Shown here: one piece after another, positions 26,304 through 36,441 of the stretch
Layout: the number at the start of each line of letters is the position of its first letter
How positions within the stretch are numbered: position 1 is the stretch's first letter
NCBI GenBank assembly: GCA_002796995.1
Contig: PEKW01000006.1
Location: forward strand, 372,001-436,000
DNA from: Rhizobium sp.
GTDB lineage: Bacteria > Pseudomonadota > Alphaproteobacteria > Rhizobiales > Rhizobiaceae
Length of the DNA: 64,000 nucleotides
Direction: 5' to 3'
Position numbers and translations under genes: made by a program
The notes under the pieces: model-generated
What the model was told of the DNA's origin: nothing
Database searches by the model: none
The model's input: only the letters and a program-made list of their open reading frames with translations

Positions 26304-28262
26304 ATGATCAAGAACATATCAGTCAGCGCCAAGGGCTTCGCGGCATTCGGCATATTGGCGGTCATCGCCATCGGCGCCTCCGGCTTCATCTACACGAGGG
26401 CCAAGACAGCGACCGTTCTGGTCGAGAACAAGCTGGTCATGGACCAGTTGCTCTCGAAAACCGCCGAACTGTCCGACGACATGGTGCAGTCGAACCTGGC
26501 GCTCAAGAACTTTCTGCTGACCGGCAATCGTGATTTCGTCGCGGCGCTGGAGCAGTCGACGCAGAAGATCGACGGCCAGGTGCCCGCTCTCGACAAGCTG
26601 TTCGACGCGGAAGCGCAGAGCGAACTGCCGGTGCTGCGCGAGGCGGTCGCCAAGATCGGCGAATGGCGCACCACCGTCGCCGATCGCCAGATCAAGCTGA
26701 TGCGCGATCCGATGACCGTCGAACTGGCCCGTGCCATCGAACTGACCGGCGACGGCTCGCGGCTGATTTCCGAATTCAACGACAAGCTCAAGACGGTGAC
26801 GACGGAACTGCAGAAGCGCGCCGACGCCGCATCGGCCGACCAGAAGTCGGCGCTCTCGGCCGTGGAACTGATCAGCCTCCTGGCCTCGGCCTTGGTTGCC
26901 CTGGTTGCCGCGCTGATGGGTTTCCTGAATTTCCGGCTCGTGTCGCGGCCACTCGCCCGCCTTGCCGACGTCACCTCGCGTCTCGCCGATGGCGACCTGA
27001 ACGTCACGATCGACAAGGGCGGCAAGGATGAGATCGGCCAGATGGCGGAATCCATGCAGGTGTTCCGCGAGGCCGCCATCACCAACCAGCGCCTGCAGGC
27101 CGAAGCAGAAGAGACCCGCTCGCATGCCGAGGCCGACCGCATCGCCGCCCAGCAGCGTGTCGAAGCTGAGGCGGCCGAGCGCCTGCGCATCGCAACCTCC
27201 GGCCTCGCCCATGGCCTGAAGCGTCTCGCCGCCGGCGAGCTCTCCTTCCAGCTCGAAGAAGCCTTCGCGCCGGACTTCGAAGCCCTGCGCCACGACTTCA
27301 ACCAGTCGGTCCGCCAGCTGAACACCACGCTTGCAGCGATCACCGACAGCGTCGCCACCATGGAGACCGGCACGCAGGAGATCGCCTCGGGCACCGACCA
27401 CCTCTCCAAGCGCACCGAACAGCAGGCAGCAGCGCTCGAGCAGACGGCCGCCGCCGTCGAGGAAATCACCGCCAACGTGCTCAATTCGACCAAGCGGACG
27501 GAAGAGGCCCGCTCGGTGGCATCGCAAGCCAATTCCTCGGCAAACCAGTCCTCCGAGGTTGTCGGACGCGCCGAAGAGGCGATGCGCAAGATCGAGGAAA
27601 GCTCGCGCCAGATCTCCAACATCATCGGCGTGATCGATGAAATCGCGTTCCAGACCAACCTGCTGGCGCTCAATGCCGGTGTCGAAGCGGCTCGTGCCGG
27701 TGAAGCCGGCAAGGGTTTTGCCGTCGTTGCCCAGGAAGTGCGCGAACTCGCCCAGCGCTCGGCGAATGCGGCGAAGGAGATCAAGGCCCTCATCCACAAT
27801 TCGTCGACCGAAGTGTCGAGCGGCGTGGACCTGGTCCGCCAGGCGAGCGAAGCCCTGCGCACCATCGGCGCCTTCATCGCCGACATGAACACCCACATGG
27901 ACGCGATCGCGATCTCCGCCAAGGAACAGTCGACCGGTCTCTCCGAGGTCAACCAGGCCGTCAACCAGATGGACCAGACCACGCAGCAGAACGCCGCCAT
28001 GGTCGAGGAATCGAACGCGGCTTCCGCCGCCCTGGCAAGCGAAGCGGCCAAGCTGCGGGAGCTGATCTCGCAGTTCACCATCAACGGTGCGGCAACGACC
28101 CAGGCCTCGGCGTTGCGCGCCACCGCCCGCAGCATGGCCCAGCCGAGCCGGCCTGCCGCCTCCCGGCCGGCCCAGTACGCCCAACCGGCCCGCACTAGCG
28201 CGCCCGCCATGCGCAGCCACGGCAATGCCGCGGTCGCCAACGAAAGCTGGGAAGAGTTCTGA
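26304..28262 (+). CDS. Methyl-accepting chemotaxis protein
   Basis: 652 residues. An N-terminal membrane helix ([20 protein letters not shown]) is followed by a four-helix periplasmic bundle (about 32-185), a second helix ([19 protein letters not shown]), a HAMP domain with [20 protein letters not shown], and a second HAMP-like stretch with [13 protein letters not shown]. The signalling hairpin tip is [20 protein letters not shown] (about 446-465) and methylation helices flank it. The C-terminal ESWEEF resembles the pentapeptide (NWETF) that tethers CheR/CheB. It signals to CheA/CheW in the cytoplasm; ligand unknown, perhaps delivered by the preceding secreted protein. Confidence 0.94.
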   Translation: MIKNISVSAKGFAAFGILAVIAIGASGFIYTRAKTATVLVENKLVMDQLLSKTAELSDDMVQSNLALKNFLLTGNRDFVAALEQSTQKIDGQVPALDKLFDAEAQSELPVLREAVAKIGEWRTTVADRQIKLMRDPMTVELARAIELTGDGSRLISEFNDKLKTVTTELQKRADAASADQKSALSAVELISLLASALVALVAALMGFLNFRLVSRPLARLADVTSRLADGDLNVTIDKGGKDEIGQMAESMQVFREAAITNQRLQAEAEETRSHAEADRIAAQQRVEAEAAERLRIATSGLAHGLKRLAAGELSFQLEEAFAPDFEALRHDFNQSVRQLNTTLAAITDSVATMETGTQEIASGTDHLSKRTEQQAAALEQTAAAVEEITANVLNSTKRTEEARSVASQANSSANQSSEVVGRAEEAMRKIEESSRQISNIIGVIDEIAFQTNLLALNAGVEAARAGEAGKGFAVVAQEVRELAQRSANAAKEIKALIHNSSTEVSSGVDLVRQASEALRTIGAFIADMNTHMDAIAISAKEQSTGLSEVNQAVNQMDQTTQQNAAMVEESNAASAALASEAAKLRELISQFTINGAATTQASALRATARSMAQPSRPAASRPAQYAQPARTSAPAMRSHGNAAVANESWEEF

Positions 28263-28306
28263 GACTATCGCAAGTCACGGCGGTCTCAGGGACCTCAAGA
28301 TAAAGA

Positions 28307-28334
28307 AGGGCCGCGCAGGCGATTGCGCGGCCCT
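28307..28334 (+). terminator. Terminator after the chemoreceptor gene
   Basis: Perfect 11-bp stem AGGGCCGCGCA/TGCGCGGCCCT, loop GGCGAT, then TTCCCGTTGATTTT. Confidence 0.75.
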
Positions 28335-28528
28335 TTCCCGTTGATTTTCCCCATTTGAAACAACACCCGGCGCAACGCGGCGCCTCCCCACCAAAACCTG
28401 ACGCGTCTTACGGCCTGCGCCGTCGTCTCATTCCGCTTTTGCCGCCGCTTCATCTTGCTATCGGCCGCCAGATCGCCCACTTGTAAGGCAGGTCACGGCT
28501 CGCTCGCCGTTCATGAGGAGAGATTTCC

Positions 28529-29545
28529 ATGCCTTTCGCAGGTCCCGATATCGTCGTCATCGCGCTGGTCGCGCTGGTCATCCTCGTACTCTTCGCCGGC
28601 ATCAAGACGGTGCCGCAGGGCTTTCGCTACACGATCGAGCGCTTCGGCCGCTATACGCGTACGCTGGAACCCGGCCTCAACCTGATCGTTCCCTTCATCG
28701 AGCGGATCGGCTCCAAGCTCAATGTGATGGAGCAGGTGCTCGACGTTCCGACCCAGGAAGTCATCACCAAGGACAATGCCAGCGTCTCCGCCGACGCCGT
28801 CGCCTTCTACCAGATCCTCAACGCTGCCCAGGCCGCCTACCAGGTCGCCGATCTCCAGAACGCCATCCTCAACCTCACCATGACCAATATCCGCTCGGTC
28901 ATGGGCTCGATGGATCTCGACGAACTTCTGTCCAACCGCGAGGTCATCAACGACCGTCTGCTGCGCGTCGTCGACGAGGCCGTCGGCCCCTGGGGCATCA
29001 AGGTCACCCGCGTCGAGATCAAGGACATCCAGCCGCCCAAGGATCTCGTCGATGCCATGGGCCGGCAGATGAAGGCCGAGCGCGAAAAGCGCGCCCTGGT
29101 GCTGGAAGCCGAAGGTTTCCGCAATGCGCAGATCCTGCGCGCCGAGGGCGCCAAGCAGTCGGCCATCCTGCAGGCCGAGGGCCAGCGCGAGGCCGCTTAT
29201 CGCGAGGCCGAAGCGAGGGAACGGCTGGCCGAAGCGGAAGCCAAGGCGACGCACATGGTGTCCGAGGCGATCGCCGCCGGCGACCTCAATGCCATCAACT
29301 ACTTCGTCGCGCAGAAGTACACCGAGGCGATGAGCGCGATCGGCACGGCGCCGAATTCCAAGATCGTGCTGATGCCGATGGAGGCCTCGAGCCTGATCGG
29401 TTCGCTCGGCGGCATCGGTGCCATTGCCCGCGAAGTGTTCGGCGAACAGACCTCGGCGCCCAAGCCCCGCCCCGTGGCCCCGCCGGCTGCCCCTGCCCGC
29501 GCCACGCCGGTCGTCAATCCGTTTGCGCCTGAACGGGAGAACTGA
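28529..29545 (+). CDS. SPFH/Band 7 membrane protein (QmcA/paraslipin type)
   Basis: 338 residues with GAGGAGA before the ATG. One N-terminal membrane helix ([18 protein letters not shown]) leads into the SPFH domain: [60 protein letters not shown] long Ala/Glu coiled coil (about 185-255) follows, then [19 protein letters not shown], and a Pro/Ala tail. Such proteins oligomerise in membrane microdomains and guard membrane-protein quality. The next gene, three bases on, is its usual NfeD partner. Confidence 0.94.
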   Translation: MPFAGPDIVVIALVALVILVLFAGIKTVPQGFRYTIERFGRYTRTLEPGLNLIVPFIERIGSKLNVMEQVLDVPTQEVITKDNASVSADAVAFYQILNAAQAAYQVADLQNAILNLTMTNIRSVMGSMDLDELLSNREVINDRLLRVVDEAVGPWGIKVTRVEIKDIQPPKDLVDAMGRQMKAEREKRALVLEAEGFRNAQILRAEGAKQSAILQAEGQREAAYREAEARERLAEAEAKATHMVSEAIAAGDLNAINYFVAQKYTEAMSAIGTAPNSKIVLMPMEASSLIGSLGGIGAIAREVFGEQTSAPKPRPVAPPAAPARATPVVNPFAPEREN

Positions 29546-29547
29546 GC

Positions 29548-30006
29548 ATGCTGAGCCGCGCGGTCGCCGAATTCGGTCCCTGGAGCTGGTGGCTGCTCGG
29601 CCTGCTGCTGCTCGCCGCCGAACTGCTGCTGCCGGGCGTCTTCCTAGTGTGGATCGGCATCGGGGCGATCGCCACCGGCGTGCTGTCGCTTCTGCTGTGG
29701 GAAACTGCGGTGTGGGGCTGGCAGATCCAGCTGCTGGTCTTTGCGACGCTGGCTGTGGTGGCGACCTTGCTCGGCCGCCGGCTGCTGTCGAAATCGGATC
29801 AGGTGACGGACGAACCGCTGCTCAACCAGCGCGGCGCGAGCCTTGTCGGCCGCACCGCCACCTTGCAGGAACCCATTGCGGAAGGTCGGGGACGCATTCG
29901 CCTTGACGACACCCACTGGCCGGTGCTGGGTCCGGACCTGCCGGTCGGCACCAAGGTCAGGATCGTCTCCTGGAACGGCCGTGACCTGACGGTCGAGGCC
30001 GCCTGA
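29548..30006 (+). CDS. NfeD-family membrane protein
   Basis: 152 residues. Three hydrophobic segments (WWLLGLLLLAAELLLPGVFL, IATGVLSLLLWE and LLVFATLAVVATLLG) are followed by a C-terminal OB-fold domain (GRTATLQEPIAEGRGRIRLD, VGTKVRIVSWNGRDLTVEAA). This is the short NfeD type without the serine-protease domain. It is almost always encoded next to an SPFH protein, as here, and is thought to assemble with it at the inner membrane. It ends one base before the convergent kdsD gene. Confidence 0.93.
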   Translation: MLSRAVAEFGPWSWWLLGLLLLAAELLLPGVFLVWIGIGAIATGVLSLLLWETAVWGWQIQLLVFATLAVVATLLGRRLLSKSDQVTDEPLLNQRGASLVGRTATLQEPIAEGRGRIRLDDTHWPVLGPDLPVGTKVRIVSWNGRDLTVEAA

Positions 30007-31002
30007 TCAGGCCACGCCGATGCGCAGCAGGTCGTGGAAGTGCACGATGCCGAGCGGCGTGCCGTCTTCCTCGGTGACGAACAGCGCCGAGATATTGTGC
30101 TGGTTCAGGATGCCCATGGCGCTGGTCGCCAGCATGGTCGAGTTGACCGTCTTCGGATTGCGCGTCATCACGTCGTCGACGATGCTCTCGCCGAGATTGA
30201 TGCTCAGGTGACGGGCAATGTCGCCGTCGGTGACGATACCGCACAGCGTGCCGGCTTCGTCGATCACGCCGACGCAGCCGAAGCGCTTCATCGACAGAAC
30301 GGTGATCGCTTCCGGCATGCCGGTGCCGACCGGGACGAGCGGAATGCTGTCGCCGGTATGCATGATGTCGGAGACATGGCTGAGCATGGCACCCAGCTTG
30401 CCGCCCGGATGGAAGGTGCGGAAATCATGGGCCGTGAAGCCGCGCGCTTCGAGCAGCGCAATGGCCAGCGCATCGCCCATGGCGAGCTGCATGATGGTCG
30501 AGGTCGTCGGCGCCAGGCCATGCGGACAGGCTTCCTGTTCCTTCGGCAGCAGAAGAACGATGTCGGCTTCGCGCGCGAGCGTCGAGGTCGCACCGGAGGT
30601 GAGGGCGATCAGCGGAATGGAGAAGCGGCGGGAATAGGACAGGATGCCGTGCAGTTCGGTGCTCTCACCGCTCCACGACATGGCCAGGATCACGTCGTCG
30701 CGGGCGATCATGCCGAGGTCGCCGTGATTGGCTTCGACCGGATGGACGAAGAAGGACGGCGTGCCCGTGGAGGCGAACGTCGCGGCGAGCTTCGTGCCGA
30801 TATGGCCGCTCTTGCCGACGCCGGTGACGATGACGCGACCGGAAATGCCGCCGATCACCCGGATGGCGTTGCAGAAGGGACCGGCCAGGCTGCCGGTCAG
30901 GGCCGCCTCAAGGGCGTCCAGTCCGTTTCGCTCGGTTGAGACCACCCGGAGAGCCGATTCGATGGCTCCGGCTTCGACGAGATTTACAGCGCGCTTGATC
31001 AT
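30007..31002 (-). CDS. kdsD: D-arabinose-5-phosphate isomerase (KdsD/KpsF family)
   Basis: 331 residues. It interconverts ribulose-5-phosphate and arabinose-5-phosphate, the precursor of KDO in lipopolysaccharide. An N-terminal SIS sugar-isomerase domain contains VIVTGVGKSGHIGTKLAATF, the EANHGDLGMIARDDVILAMS region, and LPKEQEACPHGLAPTTST. Two CBS domains form the C-terminal half: VSDIMHTGDSIPLVPVGTGM and DDVMTRNPKTVNSTMLATSA. The domain order and size agree with KdsD. Divergent from the barrel gene; its stop abuts nfeD. Confidence 0.95.
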   Translation of the reverse strand: MIKRAVNLVEAGAIESALRVVSTERNGLDALEAALTGSLAGPFCNAIRVIGGISGRVIVTGVGKSGHIGTKLAATFASTGTPSFFVHPVEANHGDLGMIARDDVILAMSWSGESTELHGILSYSRRFSIPLIALTSGATSTLAREADIVLLLPKEQEACPHGLAPTTSTIMQLAMGDALAIALLEARGFTAHDFRTFHPGGKLGAMLSHVSDIMHTGDSIPLVPVGTGMPEAITVLSMKRFGCVGVIDEAGTLCGIVTDGDIARHLSINLGESIVDDVMTRNPKTVNSTMLATSAMGILNQHNISALFVTEEDGTPLGIVHFHDLLRIGVA

Positions 31003-31212
31003 TCCGGTTCCTTAACGCTTTTGCCTGCCGGTGTCCAGAAAATGACGGAGACTCCCGTCCAGGTCGGGCATGTCGTGCACAGCATAACGGCGAAAACTCG
31101 TTCGTCCGGGCGCAGATATCTCATTTTGAGTCAGCAGCGCCATCGCAACCAAACGTTAACCACAAGGCTTTACGTTTGGGTAAGCATTTCAGCATTGCCG
31201 GGCGAAGTCCAG

Positions 31213-32772
31213 ATGGTTCAGAACGTAAAGACCGAAGCGGAAGCTGCGCGCCGCAGGGTTAATTCCCTGTCGGCCGGTCTCTTGACCTGCGGCCTGCTCG
31301 GCCTTGGCCTGCCCGCCGCCGCGCAGACACTCGCACCGACGACGACCTGGACCCCGCTGCCGAGAAGCAGCACGACCTCCACGACGACCGCCGCCGACCA
31401 GACCACGGCCACAACGACCGATGCCACCGGGGCGACCAGCGCCACCGGGACGGCCGTAGATCCGACGACCACGGCCACGACAGGCAGTCCGAACGGCACC
31501 ACGCCTCCGCTGGAAGGCGATGCGGCGCTCGACCCCGAACTGGACCCGGATGCCAACGCGCAGCCGCTCGACTTCGGCCGGCAGAACCTGCGCGAGACGA
31601 CGCTCGACGACCCAACGGCGCTGAGAACGCGGCGTGACGCCGAGGTGGCCAGCGACGGGGTCAGGCTTGGCACCATGGTGCTCCGCCCCTCCATCACCGA
31701 GAAACTCGTCCACGAGCGCAACAACAGCGGCGGCGAGCGGACCAACCGCACATTTTCCGAAACCGGCCTCAAGGGTAGCCTGACCTCCGACTGGTCGCGT
31801 CACGAGCTGACGATCGGCGGCGAAGGCTACTGGCAGAAGAACCTGTCCGGCGACGGTGCGACCGATCCGCGCGCCAACCTCAATGCCGACCTGCGCCTCG
31901 ACCTCGCCGACGATACCGTCGCCCACATCAAGGGCGGCTACGCGTTCAGCCGCGAAGACAGCGACGATCCGAACGCCATTTCCGGGGCATCCGTCCAGTC
32001 CGGCATCCACCAGTATACTGGCGGCGTTTCGGTGGAGCATGATTTCGGCCGGCTGCGCGGCACGATCGCCGCCGACGTCACCCGGTCGCAATATTCGGAT
32101 GCCGAACTCTCCGACGGGACCAGCCTGACCCTCAGCGATCGCGACCGTTGGGCCGGCGAGTTGCGCGGCCGCGTCGGCTACGAGATCTCCCCTGCCCTCA
32201 CCCCCTTCATCGAAGTGGCGATCGGCAAGATCACCTATGACGAGAAACATGACACGTCCGGCTATGCCCGATCGGCCGACACCTACGCGGCGAAGGCCGG
32301 CGTGGCCGCCGATTTCGGCGACAAGCTCAAGGGCGAACTGGGCATCGGCTACGAGCGCCAGCGCTTCGAGGACTCGCGCCTCGACGAGCTTGCGGCGCTT
32401 ACCGTGGACGGCAATGTCACCTGGTCGCCGCGCCAGGGAACGGATGTCGATCTCGGCCTGTCGACGACCATCGATCCCTCCACCACGGCCGGCCTCAACG
32501 GCTCGGTCATCTACGCGCTGAACTCCGCCGTGCAGCACCAGCTGCGCAGCAACCTCGTGCTGCGCCTGGCCAACTCCGTCGAATGGACGCAGTACCCGAG
32601 CAGCGCCTCGTCCGAGGATTCGGTCACCTACACGACCGGCGCCGGGCTTACCTGGAGCATCAACCGCTATCTCGACCTGACGACTGACGTCGAATACGAG
32701 CGCAAGGAACAGAACGGCTCTTCGGGCAGCGACGTTCTGACCACCTCGATCGGCCTGACGGCCAAGCGATAG
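31213..32772 (+). CDS. Outer-membrane beta-barrel protein
   Basis: 519 residues from ATG 31213; the frame is open for 64 codons upstream but that stretch has no signal-like features. A signal peptide (SLSAGLLTCGLLGLGLPAAAQ) and a Thr/Ala/Ser-rich linker (about 40-110) precede the barrel. Alternating hydrophobic strands such as LTIGGEGYWQKNLSG, AHIKGGYAFSRED and GTIAADVTRSQYS continue to the end, with the final aromatic/charged strand TTSIGLTAKR lacking a terminal Phe. The type is the BBP2-like barrel of rhizobia; its cargo is unknown. No clear ribosome-binding site is seen, so the start is moderately supported. Confidence 0.85.
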   Translation: MVQNVKTEAEAARRRVNSLSAGLLTCGLLGLGLPAAAQTLAPTTTWTPLPRSSTTSTTTAADQTTATTTDATGATSATGTAVDPTTTATTGSPNGTTPPLEGDAALDPELDPDANAQPLDFGRQNLRETTLDDPTALRTRRDAEVASDGVRLGTMVLRPSITEKLVHERNNSGGERTNRTFSETGLKGSLTSDWSRHELTIGGEGYWQKNLSGDGATDPRANLNADLRLDLADDTVAHIKGGYAFSREDSDDPNAISGASVQSGIHQYTGGVSVEHDFGRLRGTIAADVTRSQYSDAELSDGTSLTLSDRDRWAGELRGRVGYEISPALTPFIEVAIGKITYDEKHDTSGYARSADTYAAKAGVAADFGDKLKGELGIGYERQRFEDSRLDELAALTVDGNVTWSPRQGTDVDLGLSTTIDPSTTAGLNGSVIYALNSAVQHQLRSNLVLRLANSVEWTQYPSSASSEDSVTYTTGAGLTWSINRYLDLTTDVEYERKEQNGSSGSDVLTTSIGLTAKR

Positions 32773-32792
32773 GCGCCTTTCACGCAACAAAA

Positions 32793-32817
32793 AACCGCGC
32801 CCTCGACGGGCGCGGTT
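32793..32817. terminator. Bidirectional terminator between the barrel gene and galU
   Basis: Stem AACCGCGCCC/GGGCGCGGTT, loop TCGAC. On the minus strand it is followed by TTTTGTTG, making it a good galU terminator. Confidence 0.85.
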
Positions 32818-32841
32818 CGTGTGTCTGATAGACTTGAAGCC

Positions 32842-33729
32842 TTACTTCAGCGCGGCCAGCAGCGCCTTCAGCGGTTCCTCGATGGTCGGGCGGATGTCGG
32901 CGCGCTCGATGGCGAAGGCGACGTTCGCCAGGATGAAACCGTCCTTGGCGCCGCAGTCAAAGGTCTCGCCCTTGAAGTGATAGCCGGCAAAGGCCTGGTC
33001 TTTGGCAAGCTTGAGCATGCCGTCCGTCAGCTGGATCTCGTTGCCGGCACCCCGTTCCTGCGTCTCAAGGATCGCGAATATCTCGGGCTGCAGGATATAG
33101 CGGCCGTTGATGAAGAAGTTGGACGGCGCCGTGCCCTTCGCCGGCTTCTCCACCATTTCGGTGATCTCGAAGCCGCCTTCGAGCGTCTTGCCGACGCCGA
33201 CGATGCCGTATCTGTGCGCCTGGGATGGGTCGCATTCCTCGACGGCGATGATGTTGCCGCCGGTCTTTTCAAAGAGCTCGACCATGCCCTTGAGGCAGCC
33301 CTTCTCGCCGCGCATGATCATGTCCGGCAATAGCAGCGCAAACGGCTCTTCGCCGACGATGTCACGGGCGCACCAGACCGCGTGGCCGAGGCCGAGGGGT
33401 TCCTGCTGGCGGGTGAAGCTTGCGGAGCCCGCCTTCGGCAGCAGCCCGGAGAGCAGGGTCAGCTCGGCATTCTTGTTTCGCGCCTTGAGCGTCTGCTCCA
33501 GTTCGTACTGGATGTCGAAATAATCCTCGATGACAGCTTTGCCGCGGCCGGTCACGAAGACGAAATGTTCGATTCCCGCCTCGGCAGCCTCGTCGACCAC
33601 GTATTGAATGACCGGTTTGTCGACAACCGTGAGCATCTCCTTCGGAACAGCCTTGGTGGCAGGAAGAAAACGCGTGCCGAGACCGGCGACAGGGAAAACG
33701 GCTTTACGGAGTTTATTACGTTGAACCAC
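32842..33729 (-). CDS. galU: UTP-glucose-1-phosphate uridylyltransferase
   Basis: 295 residues from GTG 33729; AGGAGG is five nt upstream, which decides this start. It makes UDP-glucose from UTP and glucose-1-phosphate for surface polysaccharides. The nucleotidyltransferase motif [17 protein letters not shown] is at the N-terminus, followed by [33 protein letters not shown], and the [19 protein letters not shown] sugar region. Divergent from a lytic transglycosylase gene. Confidence 0.96.
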   Translation of the reverse strand: MVQRNKLRKAVFPVAGLGTRFLPATKAVPKEMLTVVDKPVIQYVVDEAAEAGIEHFVFVTGRGKAVIEDYFDIQYELEQTLKARNKNAELTLLSGLLPKAGSASFTRQQEPLGLGHAVWCARDIVGEEPFALLLPDMIMRGEKGCLKGMVELFEKTGGNIIAVEECDPSQAHRYGIVGVGKTLEGGFEITEMVEKPAKGTAPSNFFINGRYILQPEIFAILETQERGAGNEIQLTDGMLKLAKDQAFAGYHFKGETFDCGAKDGFILANVAFAIERADIRPTIEEPLKALLAALK

Positions 33730-33924
33730 ACATTCCTCCTCGAGGATTCTGCCAGGGCGCCTTCAATACGCACACGCCCACTACTATATATTCACTACCA
33801 TTTCGCAAAGGTTTCGCGAGGGCCTGTGCCATGGTAAAGACTTTGTTGACGCTGTTGCCTTAACCTAGGGTGAACAGCCTCCAGACCGGCTGGAAAAGAA
33901 CCGTAACAGAGCGGGGATGTTCCC

Positions 33925-35136
33925 ATGACGAGTAAAAATCGCAAGCTTTTCGGAGCGATTGCCATTTCCATCGCCGCCGGCCTCATGCCGGGAACGGCCT
34001 CGGCGGACGCCGGTTTCAAGAAATGGATCAACGGCTTCTATTCGACGGCGGCCAAGAACGGCATCAGCCAGAAGACCTATAACCAAGCCTTTGCCGGCGT
34101 TTCCGAACCGGACCCCTTTGTGCTCGAAAAGGCGCGCTACCAGCCCGAGTTCAAGTCGCAGATCTGGGACTACCTGGATTCGCGGGTCAATCCGTACACC
34201 GTCCAGGTCGGGCGCGAGATGGCGGCCAAATACGGCTCGACGCTGGCCGCGCTGGAGCGCCATTTCGGCGTGGACCGCAACATCCTGCTCGCCATCTGGT
34301 CGATGGAGTCCAATTACGGCGCCGCGCTCGAAAGCCCGGACCGGCTGCATCACGTGCCCCGCGCTCTCGCGACCCTCGGCTATGCCGACGCCAAGCGTTC
34401 GAAATACGCCAAGAACCAGCTGATCGCGGCGTTGAAGATGCTGCAGAACGGCGACGTCGCCTCGAAGAACCTCATGGGTTCCTGGGCCGGCGCGATGGGC
34501 CATACCCAGTTCATCCCGTCCAGCTATCTCCTTTACGCGATCGATGCCGACGGCAACGGCCGCAGGGACATCTGGCATTCGGTTCCCGACGCGCTGGCCA
34601 CTTCCGCCAACCTGCTGGCCAAGAACGGCTGGCAGACCGGCAAGACCTGGGGCTACGAGATCGTCGTGCCGAAGGGCGGCCATGCCCATGCCGGCAAGAC
34701 CAAGACGCTCGCCCAATGGGCGGCGCTGGGCTTCGTGCGGCCGAGCGGCAAGGGCTTCAAGAACGGCGGCGAGCGGGCCGAGCTGAAGATGCTCGGCGGC
34801 GCCAACGGCCCCGGCTTCCTGATGACCAAGAACTTCTTCACCATCAAGCGCTACAACGCCGCCGACAGCTACGCGCTGGCGGTTGGCCTGCTCGCCGACG
34901 AGCTCGCCGGCTATGGCGGCATGAAGCAGGGATGGCCGCGGCCTGACGGTAGCCTCGACATCAAGGAAAAGTTCGAGCTTCAGAGCCGCATGCAGGCGCT
35001 CGGCTACTACGACGGCAAAATCGACGGCAATTTCGGCTCGGGCTCGAAGGCGGCGATCGCCGCCATCCAGTCGCGGCTCGGCATGGCCGCGGACGGACAG
35101 CCGTCGAAGGTTCTGCTCGACAAGCTGCGCAATTGA
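33925..35136 (+). CDS. Lytic murein transglycosylase (MltB family) with PG-binding domain
   Basis: 403 residues from ATG 33925 (GGGGATG upstream). A signal peptide ends near TASADA. The SLT-2 catalytic domain (about 25-320) carries the catalytic Glu in IWSMESNYGAAL (about residue 128) and GSWAGAMGHTQFIPSSYL. A C-terminal peptidoglycan-binding domain follows: KEKFELQSRMQALGYYDGK and GSGSKAAIAAIQSRLGMAAD. It cleaves glycan strands to 1,6-anhydro ends in the periplasm. It is in a cell-envelope stretch with galU and a DUF459 gene. Confidence 0.94.
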   Translation: MTSKNRKLFGAIAISIAAGLMPGTASADAGFKKWINGFYSTAAKNGISQKTYNQAFAGVSEPDPFVLEKARYQPEFKSQIWDYLDSRVNPYTVQVGREMAAKYGSTLAALERHFGVDRNILLAIWSMESNYGAALESPDRLHHVPRALATLGYADAKRSKYAKNQLIAALKMLQNGDVASKNLMGSWAGAMGHTQFIPSSYLLYAIDADGNGRRDIWHSVPDALATSANLLAKNGWQTGKTWGYEIVVPKGGHAHAGKTKTLAQWAALGFVRPSGKGFKNGGERAELKMLGGANGPGFLMTKNFFTIKRYNAADSYALAVGLLADELAGYGGMKQGWPRPDGSLDIKEKFELQSRMQALGYYDGKIDGNFGSGSKAAIAAIQSRLGMAADGQPSKVLLDKLRN

Positions 35137-35210
35137 CAATCGCTTGAGCTCGCAGCACATATCCGATCATCTCGCCTGAACAGGCGAAACGGACAGGGAC
35201 GGCGAACGGG

Positions 35211-36395
35211 ATGCGGCAGATACGGCAAAACAGGGCCGCTCGAAGCTGGTTGGCTCGCGCCATTGCGCTGGCCTTGCTCGCCGTGTCGGTGCTGGCGACC
35301 CGTGTCGAAGCGCAGCAGACCCGCCAGCCCCGCAACCTGATCGAACTCTTTTTCGGCCAGCGCGAGCCGCGTTATCCGGAGCCTCCGCCCCCGCGCAAGG
35401 TGAAGACGCCGCGTGCGGTAAAGAAGCAGACGAAGAGCGTCACCAGCATCACCACCGCGCCGGCACCGCCGCCGCCGCCTGCGGCCAAGATAGAAAACGC
35501 CCGCAAGGTCCTGGTGATCGGCGATTTCGTCGCCGACGGCCTTGCCGCCGGTCTGGAAGAGGCTTTCACGGCCTCACCGGGCGTCGTGATCGACGAGCGC
35601 AGCAACGGTTCCTCCGGCCTTGTGCGCACCGACTATTTCGACTGGCAGACCGAGCTGCCGGCCATGATCGCGGAGGTCAAACCCGCCGTCGTGATCATCG
35701 AGATCGGCGCCAATGACCGCCAGCAGATGACGGCGGTATCGGGCAAGCTGAATTTCCGCACGCCCGAATGGTTCGAGGAATATGAGCGGCGCGTGACCGC
35801 GCTCGGCAAGGTCGTCACCGACGCCAAGATTCCCTTGCTGTGGGTCGGCATGCCGGCCTTTCGCCCGCAGAACATGACGGCGGACGCGCTGACGCTCAAC
35901 GCCGTCTATCGCCGCGCCGTCGAGCGCATCGGCGGCGAGTTCATCGATGTGTGGGAAGGCTTCGTTGACCAGGACGGTCGCTTCATCGTCACCGGCTCGG
36001 ATATCAACGGCCAACAGGTCCGCCTGCGCGGCTCGGACGGCATCAACCTGACGGCCGCCGGCAAGCGCAAGCTCGCCTTTTATGTCGAGAAGTCCGCCCG
36101 CCGCCTGCTCGGCGACATGACGAGTCCCGATCTCGTCCGCCTCGACGCCAGCAACCTGCCCGAGCTGCTGAACCTGCCGCCGTCGGAAATGCAGAATCTG
36201 GTCAGAACCCAGCCGATCGACCTGTTCGATCCGGAGCTGGACGGCGCGACCGAACTGCTCGGCGCAACGCCCCTGCCCGTCGCCGCCATGCCGACGCCGC
36301 GCGACCAGCTGGTCAAGAACGGCACCCTGCCGCCGCCGCCGTCCGGCCGTGTCGACGATGTGCGCATCCTGCAGACCGGCACCATCCAGAAATGA
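35211..36395 (+). CDS. DUF459 SGNH-like protein with apparent loss of catalytic residues
   Basis: 394 residues. Signal peptide (ARAIALALLAVSVLATRVEA), then a Pro/Lys-rich stretch to about residue 95, then the DUF459 SGNH-hydrolase fold. The first block reads LVIGDFVADG where a hydrolase has GDS, so the nucleophile Ser is Phe (residue 106). Block III EIGANDRQQM is normal. The last block reads GSDGINLTAAG, Asn replacing the catalytic His of DxxH. Thus Ser and His both appear to be missing. It probably acts as a binding protein in envelope or exopolysaccharide biology; this is inferred, and rhizobial relatives may share the change. Confidence 0.8.
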   Translation: MRQIRQNRAARSWLARAIALALLAVSVLATRVEAQQTRQPRNLIELFFGQREPRYPEPPPPRKVKTPRAVKKQTKSVTSITTAPAPPPPPAAKIENARKVLVIGDFVADGLAAGLEEAFTASPGVVIDERSNGSSGLVRTDYFDWQTELPAMIAEVKPAVVIIEIGANDRQQMTAVSGKLNFRTPEWFEEYERRVTALGKVVTDAKIPLLWVGMPAFRPQNMTADALTLNAVYRRAVERIGGEFIDVWEGFVDQDGRFIVTGSDINGQQVRLRGSDGINLTAAGKRKLAFYVEKSARRLLGDMTSPDLVRLDASNLPELLNLPPSEMQNLVRTQPIDLFDPELDGATELLGATPLPVAAMPTPRDQLVKNGTLPPPPSGRVDDVRILQTGTIQK

Positions 36396-36398
36396 AAA

Positions 36399-36416
36399 GG
36401 GCCGCGAACGCGGCCC
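36399..36416. terminator. Terminator between the DUF459 gene and gltD
   Basis: Perfect GGGCCGCG/CGCGGCCC stem. On the minus strand TTTTCATTTC follows, so it mainly ends the gltBD transcript. Confidence 0.75.
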
Positions 36417-36441
36417 CTCCAAGCTTGTTGATTGCAGCCGC

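Noticed and set aside
26319..28220. Minus-strand open frames of more than 600 codons
   Set aside because: Antisense to the chemoreceptor; low-complexity products without domain pattern.
35172..35187. TCGCCTG/CAGGCGA inverted repeat before the DUF459 gene
   Set aside because: Only seven bp with a two-base loop and no supporting promoter or terminator features.
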